Below, one piece after another: positions 54,953 through 64,000 of a DNA stretch of 64,000 nt (the stretch's first letter is position 1; the number at the start of each line of letters is the position of its first letter). The notes under the pieces are model-generated. The model searched no databases. It was not told the origin of the DNA and saw only the letters and a list, made by a program, of their open reading frames with translations. The stretch lies in the NCBI GenBank assembly GCA_907163375.1, contig CAJQUW010012947.1, positions 1 to 64,000 of the forward strand. Direction: 5' to 3'. This DNA is from Prostheceraeus crozeri. Its lineage: Eukaryota > Platyhelminthes > Polycladida > Euryleptidae. Both the position numbers and the translations under genes were made by a program.

Positions 54953-55018
54953 CTAGAAAACAAACAGGATATTTCTGATAAACGGAAGGAGAGCGATGTT
55001 CAATTGTCATTTACTCAC

Positions 55019-55125
55019 CTAAATCGATTATCTGCTGCTCCTCTTTAATGCTTTCGAAGTACCGATCTTCGTTAATCTTTCTGTCATTTACTTCTTCTTT
55101 TACAGGATTATCGTCGTGGAAATCC
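55019..55125 (-). CDS. ZNF-B, exon 2
   Basis: 107 nt, acceptor CATGTTTTAG, donor GTGAGTAA. Reads DFHDDNPVKEEVNDRK, then EDRYFESIKEEQQIIDL. The two ψKxE motifs (VKEE, IKEE) are conserved with ZNF-A. Confidence 0.8.
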
Positions 55126-56119
55126 CTAAAACATGACAGAATGAAATACATAAACGAATATGTAGTCATCGAGTAATCACAGAGATTCACGACTGTCTAG
55201 AGATGATGTTTATTCTTGCCTTGTTGGTAATGTAATATATGCGTTCGTATGGAAACGATATCCCTTCAACAGTTGCATGCTCTCGTACGTACAGAAAAGA
55301 CATTTACTCCAATTGCAATTCCAATTACTGAGATACTCTAGTTTTGAAAGGCATTACTCTGAGAGAGTGATGCTTGGTGACAAAACAGTTTATGTTCAAA
55401 AATAATGTTAGCTTCTAATCGATAAAGAATGGTTGGCACAATCCCTTTTATTCGCAAACTGGCAGACATTTCGATTATTGAGGATAGTCTGATCAAGTCC
55501 GTTTTGCACCGTTATCTCAGTACTTGAGGTTGCTTCATATGATAATTTACATGTATATGAAGATTCCGTTTTGTGAAATCAAGGCCAAAAGTTTCATGAT
55601 TTGGAATGGAAGCAGGTGCTGAATTATTCAATTTTTCATAATAGCGAAGATTGTGAGCTTTTCTGACTTCTTTACGTTTTATTGTCGACTGAAAAATATC
55701 TTGATTCCTGTCCCAAGCGAGCATTGAGTATGCGACTAAAATTTAAAGAAAAACCATCCATCCATGATCGTCGAAGGACGTTTATCGGAGATTTTCAATT
55801 TTGTAGTGAAAATTCGGTTTGGTCTCTATGACGCTACAGCTCTACTGTCATCATTTGGTTGATAGAATTATTCCTGTCAAGGTTTTGTGGAATTTAAGAA
55901 TATAACTTCCTTGCGTCTTTGTTTATTACGTTTGCTCAATCATTGAGCCAGCCAGGAACTTGCTCCAAAAAATTTGCCCATTTTCAACAAATAACGTCAC
56001 ACTGTCTCATTCACATCTACTGAATTGGCTTTTCTCAAGTAGTTGTTTTGTTAAACGATTAATTTCTATTTGTCCTCCACACTACTTGAATTACGACTAC
56101 ATCTTCCAATGTACCGACC

Positions 56120-56463
56120 CCCTTTTTCACGAATTTGTACCACCTCTATGCTATACTATAGCTACAGAAGTCCAGTCCATGTACAACTCAGAAGAGAAGA
56201 AGCGTCTGAAGTACGGGGATCTACAACATTCATACACCTTTTGTCCCATCGCCGCAGAGACCCTCGGTGCTTGGGGTTTTGATGCCCAGCTATTTATGAG
56301 AACCGTTGGACGGAGGATAACGGACGCTACTGGCAAGCTGCGAGCCACTTCATTTCTCCGGCAACGGCTTGGTATGGCAGTCCAAAGAGGAAATGCAATG
56401 AGCATTATATCGTGTTTTCCCGAGAGCACTGACTTGCGTGAACTTGAATTTATTTTAATTTAG
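56120..56463 (+). pseudogene. LINE C-terminal fragment (ORF2 tail)
   Basis: Reads KRLKYGDLQHSYTFCPIAAE, then TLGAWGFDAQ, VGRRITDATGK and SFLRQRLGMAVQRGNA, a region found after the RT in several invertebrate LINEs. Lies in ZNF-B intron 1 on the opposite strand. The frame upstream of about 56120 has no motif. Confidence 0.7.
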
Positions 56464-56868
56464 CTTTGTCTTTATTGATGTCTTTTTATGATTCAATATA
56501 TTGCATTTCGTGGAAAAAAACTTTAAAAATTCAGTAAAAAAATTATAAAAAATGTACAACTCTTATGGCACTTCATTTAGAAAGTTTTCCTATGCAATGA
56601 TGTTTCATTAGTAGACGCGCAAAATATATGTAGGCCTTCATTGTAATGCCGCTTAATTATAATTACGAACTGGTTATCTAGACCTGCGCCGTTGAGCTGT
56701 GCTTGAAGAATACTTGTGTTTAAGGTTCATTATTTGCTAATTAATAAAGCAAAAACAAATCAAAAAGCATTGTGAAAACTTTCATCGATCAAGTACAAGT
56801 TATCAATCATTACTTGTCATTTATCGATTGCAATGATGATACTTTACAAGACTACACGTGACACTTAC

Positions 56869-57074
56869 CTCTCTATAATTTCGTGCGAGCGTAATGTCCT
56901 CCATTTTCCTCTTGAATTCATCAGAGATACTCGATCGTCATTCTCGCATTCAGTTTTGAAGTTACTCGGCCGCAACACACGCTTCGAATCGTCATCCAAT
57001 CTTACTGACGCTTGCTCTTGATTGATGAAGGAAATATCATTCAAATTGTTGGCTACATAAGAGAAGACATTCAT
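56869..57074 (-). CDS. ZNF-B, exon 1 (start codon)
   Basis: The open frame starts MNVFSYVANNLNDISF and ends HEIIE before donor GTAAGTG, phase 2. Total exon length with the other three is 1179 nt, a multiple of three. The conserved protein part begins at RLDDDSK; the upstream part lies in frame here but not in ZNF-A, so the true start could be different or upstream. Confidence 0.7.
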
Positions 57075-57588
57075 CTCATGTATGAAGTGGCAAAAAATTT
57101 AAAGAAAATGAGCCTCACTAAGAATAAAGAAGAATGAGTTTTAAAAGAATCCAAAATATAGACTGGTCCTTATTTGTTGTACAAGTAAGCAAGCCTATCA
57201 AGATACTGAAACCTTAAATTAAACAATAAGGCCTACTTTAAACTGGCAGTTCATGTGCTGTGCAGCAGATGACGAAAATGACCTCGTTTTGACATTTATG
57301 GTAATTTCTTCCAACACAGTTTGGCGTCAGTGCTGCAGTGGCAGTTCAGCGAATAGACCGAAGTATATTTCTTTGCAGGTTGAGGCAATGACAGTGTCAT
57401 CTGATTGGTTAATTTGCTCTATTTAACATACCAGATCTTGTCACAGAAACCTGTACTTTATCGCCCATCATGTCAACGCCTCAGGAAAGCCTCAGGTTTT
57501 TCTATTTTCGTTCAATGGGTCACTTTGGTTGGACAGTGCAGTCGCTGATCTGCTGTTCGCAATGTAAATTAGGTGCACATGCATAGTT

Positions 57589-57718
57589 CGGCAGCCAGAA
57601 CGAGTTTCTGCAGGGAACGAGGCCGAAAGTGAGACTTTCACAGAATGATGTACACCCTAAGCCTACTACGAATCTACACGTCTGCCGACTTCTAGTGAGT
57701 TCCTCTTCTTGTCAGACA
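57589..57718. repeat. Solo arm of fold-back family F2
   Basis: CGGCAGCCAGAACGAG, then GCAGGGAACGAGGCCGAAAG to CTTCTTGTCAGACAAC, matching the left arm of the element at 39783. Confidence 0.75.
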
Positions 57719-57721
57719 ACT

Positions 57722-58275
57722 TACTCTCTCTTACTCTTACTCCTCGTTTAACGTATCTGCTTCCCCAGGGTTGAGGGTCCGACGATTTGGGAGGTTCGAC
57801 ATTTTGGGTGGATTCGTCTCCTCCACTCTGCTCGGTTCTGGGCTACGGCAGGGTCGAGGCGCAGGGAAGCCAGGTCCTTCTGTGTGTTGTGCCACCACTT
57901 CTTCTTCTGTCCTCCTCTGTTGTTTCTCCCCGGGATCTCATGGGTGAGGACTTTTCGGGGCCATTTCGACGCAGACATTCACTGGAGATGTCCGAACCAT
58001 CTTAATCGGTTTTGTCTTAATGCGAGCTCTAGTTTATGTAGTCCCAGTTTGTTCTTGAGTTCTTGGGTAGAACAGCGCTCGCGGAGTCTGGCAGGGCATA
58101 TCCATCGGATCATGCAGTTCTCATTTTTGACAAGTCGGGCTAGGTCTTCTGCCCTCATAGGCCAGGTCTCTGAGGCATACGTCAAAATACTCCTTATACA
58201 GGCCTTGAAGACGTGTCCTCTGTGCTTCAAAGAGATGCCCTTACTCGAGAGGACTGGAAGCTCTTCCAAGCGCAT
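57722..58275 (-). pseudogene. LINE 3' end, second fragment
   Basis: The upstream frame (58275-57979) reads LTYASETWPMRAEDLARL, then LRQNRLRWFGHLQ; the downstream frame (57978-57748) reads RNNRGGQKKKWW, KDLASLRLDPAVAQNRAEW. These are post-RT motifs of a non-LTR element, split by a frameshift at 57978. The 3' end AACGAGGAGTAAGAGTAAG resembles the tail of the fragment at 15864. Confidence 0.75.
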
Positions 58276-58589
58276 CTAACACGTGCGGTTACCGCTCCAG
58301 TACATCCTCCACTGCTGTCGATGACGTCACCGAGAGTGATAATTTTTGGCATGGAATGTCTTCAGGTCATTTCCTATGATGTGCATGTGCTTTTATCATG
58401 CATCTAATCCGCAATGTATGTGAGAATGTGGTTGAATATGGATGATCCAAAGAACATGTATACATAAGTTATTTCTATTTTGTTCCAATATGTACTGAAA
58501 TATAGCGTAATTAAAAACACTTGGTTTTTCTGCCGCACCCTGTATTTATGCCATTGCAAACGTGTGCTTTGTTTGCATCATTATCTAAA

Positions 58590-59520
58590 GCAATGTGGTC
58601 AAACCTCCTTGACTCCGAGGGCCGCAACATTTTCCATAATGATGAGGCGGGCCGCGTTAACATAAAACAAATATTTACTGATTAAAATTTTAACTGGCAC
58701 TTTTAAAATCGCGTCTAATATTGATGAATTAAGAGGAACATAAGATATTTAGATTCGTACAATAAACATACAGTGAAGTGAAATAAATGCTAGATTTAAG
58801 AAGCATAGATAGACTTAGGGCTTACGTAGACATATCAGTGAGAGGTCTGAGGTAAGGTATCTTTTGACAACTTGACAATGTCAATATCGATGTTAGTTGT
58901 GGCTAAACGAAGCAGAGAACAGAGTGCTTTGTCTCTGAGACGATTCCTCTCCTTAGATTTTATTTTTTCATTGCAGAGAATGTTGTCTCGCGGGTGTACG
59001 TACTGCCGAACATAGAGCAGAGTCGCAAAGCGAATTTTCTCAGTTTTGGAAATCGCGTTTCTGGAACTAAGCTCCAAAATTCAGCACAAGTAAGATACTG
59101 CTTACTGCGGAGAAAGGTATCGTTTTGCAGATCACAAAGCTCCATCTGATAAATATCCGATTGATTTTCGATACTGATAGTCATGGGGCCAGTGAATCAG
59201 TGAAATCAGTGAATCGATTTGAAAAGTCATCAGTGATCAAATCAATGATTTCTTCAAAACATGTGAAGTCAAAGTTATCATATTCTGAAGCCAGTTGCTA
59301 ACAACAAGGAAAATGTGTCATATTGTTCTTAGCGAAACGGTCTCACACCGCCTCGTGGAGAAAATCGATAGAGTGCAGTGCTTGCTTATTGCTGTCAGCT
59401 GATAGGCATTCTTTGCAAAACTAAGCTGTGTGTGAAGCTACGGTGTGAAGAACTCAATAAAGGCTGATGAACAGTAACAGTGGATATCAAACAATCTTTT
59501 AAATGATCCGAGGGCCGCAA
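58590..59520 (-). pseudogene. hAT transposase C-terminal remnant
   Basis: Minus-strand frames give ELCDLQNDTFLRSK, FWSLVPETRFPKLRKFALRL, CSMFGSTYTRETTFSAMKK and, in the next frame, KERNRLRDKALCSLLRLATT. This is the dimerisation-region ending of hAT transposases related to GTF2IRD2/ZBED-type proteins. Both flanks hold GAGGGCCGC motifs (58616 and 59509), which are likely terminal sequences. Frameshift near 58960-59077. Inactive. Confidence 0.75.
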
Positions 59521-59591
59521 TCGACCGAGACGATTACGAATTGAAAGTGTTATCACAATACATCAAGCTGCCACTACTTGTGATGTTACGG

Positions 59592-60612
59592 TGACTTTAC
59601 ACAGATATAGTGATAAAAATTTTCCGGAAAATTTTGAAAAACTTTGATTTTTTGTGATGTGATTAGTACGCTTACTGCCATAGTCGATGCAACTATACAC
59701 CGAATAGAATTGGTCGAGAATTTTTGATTTTATCATTATTTCAATTAAAACGATCGTAGCGATATACCGTCCGCGGATTTTGGAGCATTCCTTTGCTACC
59801 AGCACCTTAATCAAAGTGATATGTTGTATATCTATTCCTAATTATCATACAGACGCCGTTAATGGGGCAATGTGAATATTGCCTCTCAACAGGCTCTGCG
59901 AATGATAAAAATCTGTGGCTAAAAAAATGACTTTATTTTTGAGTTTACTTATATCTTGAAAGTTCGCTTATACAGCGTTTATTGCAGCGATTTCCATGTG
60001 TTGAAATTTGAATTTTTGTTGCACAATTTGTGAAACTAAATAGCACACAGTCGACGCAGCAGTTATACACGAGCGACCAAGGCAGTCGAAGACATGAAGA
60101 CAGTATGAACTCATGAGAAATTTGCATCTGTGATGATTGGCCTACAAGGAATATCTATGATAACTCCCATCTTGTGATTTATAGAGATTACCCGATATCT
60201 TTTTTGAGGACAATTAAACTGCACGATCTCTCATCTTCTCCATTTCTATTTCAGATATTACCAAATCGATTTCAGATCTTTTCAAATGAATTTAAGACAT
60301 TTCCAGATGGATTTCAGATTTCTCCAATTGAATTTCAGATTTTAAAGTTGAGCTTCTAATATATATCTGAAGTTCATTTGGGAAGATCTGAAATCCATCT
60401 GGAAATGTCTGAAATTCATTTGAAAGGATCTGAAATAGACATGGAAAAGGTGTAATTCTCCAAAAGTTTGACAAAAGGAAATGTTTTTTTCGGTCTTAGA
60501 GTATTGCACGGTCTTTGCGAACGACTATGAAATCGGTAAAACATTGATTTAAGGCATAAAAACATCAGTAACAAAAAATTTCAAAATTTTCTAAAGGTGG
60601 AAAATTTTTCTA
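59592..60612. mobile_element. Fold-back element family F1, copy 2
   Basis: Reverse orientation relative to 7748-9711. 59592-59816 matches 9458-9711 (CCGCGGA, CATTCCTTTGC), and 60233-60612 matches the TTTCAGAT-rich arms (CTCCATTTCTATTTCAGAT). The spacing between blocks is about 420 bp versus about 400 bp in copy 1. Confidence 0.65.
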
Positions 60613-60660
60613 TTTGCATAATAGCACAGACATAGATAGAATAACTGCCGTCATCTCACC

Positions 60661-60835
60661 TTCATCACATTTTAATGTCCACGATTCCGCCGTCATGTTG
60701 ATATCCGTCTCCTGCAAGTTGACAAAAATACACAGCTGCATCTTCCATTCACCTCGCACCAGTTCTTCTATCAAACCTACCTCTTTATCTTTCATCCCTT
60801 CATTTGCTCCTCCATGTCCATGGATAAGTTTGTAC
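60661..60835 (-). CDS. Unrecognised spliced gene, internal exon
   Basis: 175 nt between acceptor CATGTCTTTCAG and donor GTGAGATG. With the upstream exon it reads YKLIHGHGGANEGMKDKEVG, then ELVRGEWKMQLCIFVNL and LKCDE at the donor (phase 0). Spliced to the exon at 60896, the frame is continuous through a 60-nt intron. I do not recognise the protein. A plus-strand frame over the same bases is the antisense shadow. Further exons downstream would lie beyond the F1 element, and I could not find them. Confidence 0.5.
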
Positions 60836-60895
60836 CTGAAAGACATGAAGATTACACTCAAAATCAAATCTTTCTAAAGTGCATACGGTTTTTAC

Positions 60896-61026
60896 CTTCG
60901 ATGTTTTTCATGAAGTGTCAAAATATCCACCAAAACAGGTCTCCAATTGCACCAGCCATGGAAGTCATTGAATTCCCCGATATATGACAATAACATCTCC
61001 ATCAGTCCGAGTTCGTCACGCCACAT
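60896..61026 (-). CDS. Unrecognised spliced gene, upstream exon
   Basis: Reads MWRDELGLMEMLLSYIGEFN, then DFHGWCNWRPVLVDIL and LHEKHR before donor GTAAAAAC (phase 2, split Arg). The start could be this ATG or an acceptor just upstream (GTTTTAG at about 61051, or TGATCAG directly before the ATG). It is rich in Trp and Leu, globular-looking, with no membrane segment. Joined protein so far is about 102 aa. Confidence 0.5.
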
Positions 61027-61242
61027 CTGATCAGGGTTAACACGTCAGCGCTAAAACAGATAAACAATGTTAGTCGTGAATTCAATGAACACCCATATGC
61101 CAAGTTGCTGTCTACCATTTCTAGATATGTAAATCTGCGTAACTAGCTAGCAACGTTTACATTCTTCAATTCATAAAACTCATTCATCTGATGTGTAATT
61201 TCAAGTGAAATTTGAACAATAATCACTTGTTATAACTTTTTC

Positions 61243-62005
61243 ATGAGTTGTCTCATCTATTATATATCCATGGACACCACAAGTTCCTCCCTTCGTCTCA
61301 TTCGCAGTATCCGCTCCTCTATTAACCCCTTGCTCACCAAAGTTCTTGTCACTTCGTTAGTGTTATCTCGGCTTGACTATTGCCTTTCAATTCACGCTAG
61401 CTTACCTGCGTCTTCTATTCATCGTCTTCAGCGTGTAATACATGCTGCCGCTCGAATTATTTTTATGTCCTCTCGCTATGACCCTATTTCACCCCTGTTG
61501 TCGCAACTCCGATGGCTCCCCATCAAAGGCAGAATTGAATATAAAATTGCTGTTCTTACTTTTCAGTGTCTTAACCTCTCCGCCCCAGAATACCTCTCTT
61601 CCAAACTTACTAATATTTCTTCTCTACCCAGTCGCTCGCGCCTTCGCTCTTCAAGCACTGCTAAACTTCTTACCCCATTTACTCGACACCCGACCCTAGG
61701 CGGTCGTTTTTTCTCCTCCACCTCCCCAAGCGTGTGGAACTCTCTTCCCACTTCTCTAACCTCCCCCATGTCCTTTTCTTGCTTCAAACGCATGCTTAAA
61801 TCCCATCTCATAAATAAATACTTGTAATCTTTTTGGAATGTGTTTGTAATCTACTAGTACTACATAAATATCTGTTGACCTGCTGTTTGGCAACTAGTGT
61901 ACGAATCTTTGCTGTACATTTTTCTATTTGTGATATGGCCTTGAAGTCCTTCATCGACAAAACGCCACACTTTTGTGAAATTCTTTACATAAATAAATAA
62001 ATAAA
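61243..62005 (+). pseudogene. L2/CR1-like LINE 3' end with (TAAA)n tail
   Basis: The frame (to 61827) reads LVLSRLDYCLSIHASLP, then IHRLQRVIHAAARIIF, LRWLPIKGRIEYKIAVL, SAPEYLSSKL and FFSSTSPSVWNSLPTSL, the conserved C-terminus of L2/CR1-type ORF2. A ~160-bp 3' UTR ends in ATAAATAAATAAATAAAG (about 61990-62005), the microsatellite-type tail of this clade. 5'-truncated. The C-terminal frame itself is intact, so this is one of the younger insertions. Confidence 0.85.
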
Positions 62006-62268
62006 GTAACCAAGCAAATTTTCGGAAAATGTGGACTAGAATTTAATTACTGAAAGCTCTTGTAAAAGGCCAAACGTGACCTGGATAGATCTTTATTTTT
62101 GTTTCACAATAGCGGTGAACGCATTACATAATGAATAGCGTGAACTTAAAACGTGAGCAACGCCATTTACATTATCTGATAAACGAAATTTTATAGCGTT
62201 CGGTTCAAGTCTTTGGGTATATCAAAAAAGAAGAATTGTTGAAAATAAGGGATTGACATGATGTATTG

Positions 62269-63021
62269 TTTGTTTATGTTAGAGGAAATCCCTGAGACCC
62301 GATGTAGGCAAGAAAAACAAATTCAGTTATACTGAGCACTTTCGGTGCGCTCCGCTTGTCATCTTCAGAGAAATACACGGTATAAAACGTGAATTCGTAC
62401 ACAAACAGGTTGAACAGACATCAAATAAGCATGCATAGATGGAATCAATGATTGTCCGTAATGAAACACAAAAAGCTATGGATTGCGCTTAAGCCTCTTA
62501 AGATAGAAATAACTTATTGAAATCAGTAATAAAAACTCGGTATGTAGTAGAAAGTTAAAATATGGAAAAAGGAAAAAGAGAATCTAAAAATAATCATAGA
62601 AGAGAAGCTAACACAATACGCAGTCCCACGCAGATCCTATGTCATGATCGGCCCTGTTGTTTCCGCCAAGTTTTCGGGTCCAGATCGCCTCTTTGATCAG
62701 TCTCCTTCCCCAACCACTCTCTTTGCTGACCACTGCTGTATTGAAGAAGTCTATGCGATGATCACTCTCGAAGGCATGCTTGGCCACCTAGGAACGATCC
62801 ACATCGAGATTCTTTACAGGCCCACATAAACCCATTCGCACTCCGAACAGTTGAATGAGTAGACGACACCGAATTGTTTAGGACATGGACGCTTGCGCAC
62901 CAGACTTGACCTTAGAGTTCTCATAGGTCTCATTCTGGCCTCAACCCCGGCACCATGGAGAACTGTAATTTGTTTTTCTTGACTACATCGGGTCTCAGGG
63001 ATTTCCTCTAACATAAACAAA
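62269..63021 (-). mobile_element. Penelope-like element remnant between inverted arms
   Basis: Arms 62269-62322 and 62967-63021 are reverse complements (GTTAGAGGAAATCCCTGAG, CGATGTAG). Between them, the minus strand encodes the start of a GIY-YIG nuclease: GVVYSFNCSECEWVYVGL (63020-62814), a stop, then HAFESDHRIDFFNTAV and EAIWTRK (about 62770-62660). Sequence at 62330-62400 (minus: CTGAAGATGAC...CGAAAGTGC) recalls a degraded hammerhead core. Confidence 0.7.
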
Positions 63022-63024
63022 CAA

Positions 63025-64000
63025 AGAAGAATTGTGTTTGCAGTTGAGTTTTAGAAATGAAAAATGCCTCAAAAGGATATGTGGGGCGTTGTCAACACTT
63101 GGCTACACAACTTTTCAAACAAGTTATCGCTAACCTTTGGTCATGAAGGTAAAACAACATTCTGTGAATGATCAATAATTTTCAACATTAGTAAGGTAAG
63201 CTGGCCTGTTACATTCAGTTGCAAAAGCATACAATAAAATCAGACGAATAAAAATAGAGAATGGATTCATAATCAAAGCATTACACAGCCCGGTCACTTT
63301 AAATGCAAGATAAGAAAAATCCCTTTAGAGACTTTCTTCACAATAATAAGGGAAACATGATGATTCCATTTCATATTGTCGGACAGAGAGCATCCCAGCA
63401 AATTCAGAGAGGACACTTGATAAACAAAATTTGTATCGTGCAAATAAATATCTCCAGAAGTAAGTTAAGTTTATTGAGATATTCATTGCTCCATATTTGG
63501 ATATGTCTGTACTCAAGTCATGCAAATTAATCTACTCAAAAAACATAAAAAAATTCAGACTGTAGATTATCATCGCTTTCGATACGCATAAGGTGCGAAA
63601 TGCTCAAGTAATCACAATGTAAGCTTTAACTTACATAATGCAATGAAACATCCTATGATAAATCTTCTTTTGGATCGGTTTGGACAGAATTTCTTTGAGG
63701 CTTGACCACTCCTGCTTTCAACGTTCGTTATCTGCTCTCTTTTCTTTCAGACATTAATTTCATTTTACTCTTGTCTTGTATTAAGTAGTATTATTTTTAA
63801 CGTATTTCTGTGATGAGGTCTTAGTCCTAGATATCTAGGTGTATCACTTGTGCATCTGACTTTTCATGAACGATTGTCATGTGTGTCATTCTGTATCAGA
63901 GAATTCATAACGTGATCATGTATGCCGGTGGCATGTGAAATGCATCGGATGAGAGAAAATGAAATGTTTTCACGTTAAAACAGCCCATCTGATTTACCCC
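63025..64000. other. No gene recognised
   Basis: AT-rich end of the window; short frames only. Confidence 0.3.

Noticed and set aside
55512..55724. 70-codon minus frame in ZNF-B intron 1
   Set aside because: Same strand as ZNF-B, but exons 1 and 2 already join in frame, and no counterpart is seen in ZNF-A.
62330..62400. Second hammerhead ribozyme
   Set aside because: CTGAAGA and GAAA are present on the minus strand, but I could not draw a stem II between them.

Overview
The window looks like a repeat-rich, AT-rich piece of an animal (invertebrate metazoan) nuclear genome. Introns have clean GT..AG borders, C2H2 zinc-finger genes are present, upstream TATA boxes can be seen, and most of the rest is decayed transposable elements (TEs) of typical metazoan classes. 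Four introns that can be read directly are 60-66 nt long, so the species has a very short minimal intron. I cannot name the species. No bacterial genes, operons, rRNA or CRISPR are present.

Left end (1-6.5 kb): a decayed piggyBac-like transposase on the minus strand, a 206-bp tandem array, then a compact minus-strand cluster of three unrecognised genes (392, 88 and 84 aa). The genes are separated by three copies of one ~135-bp module, and a TATATAA-type box precedes each of them. This cluster is the least explained and most interesting part of the window.

6.6-20 kb: repeats and TE remnants. These are a ~300-bp tandem repeat with an inverted copy, a fold-back element rich in TTTCAGAT words, GACGTC-rich repeat patches, a 300-bp palindrome, polypurine tracts, a small inverted-repeat element, a LINE 3' end, and a degenerate Penelope-like element (PLE) whose GIY-YIG domain precedes the reverse transcriptase (Naiad-type order).

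20.1-24.6 kb: a complete but mutated Ty1/copia-like LTR retrotransposon, with 5-bp target duplications and a primer site matching the anticodon region of initiator tRNA-Met.

24.9-57.1 kb: two paralogous C2H2 zinc-finger genes on the minus strand, in tandem. ZNF-A has exons at 36547-36411, 34672-34566, 34500-34333 and 29105-27751 (588 aa, 14 fingers). ZNF-B has exons at 57074-56869, 55125-55019, 54952-54773 and 46733-46048 (392 aa, 5 fingers). Exon phases are identical, and the short introns are 65 and 66 nt. A 34-bp x 15 minisatellite lies just upstream of the ZNF-A start codon. Introns and the intergenic space hold pogo-, hAT- and fold-back-type elements, LINE fragments and PLE fragments, one with a hammerhead-ribozyme-like core.

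57-64 kb: LINE 3' ends, a hAT transposase remnant, a second copy of the TTTCAGAT fold-back family, two exons of an unrecognised spliced gene (60661-61026, minus), and a PLE endonuclease fragment between inverted arms. The only plausible functional protein genes are the two zinc-finger genes, the three-gene cluster and the two-exon fragment.
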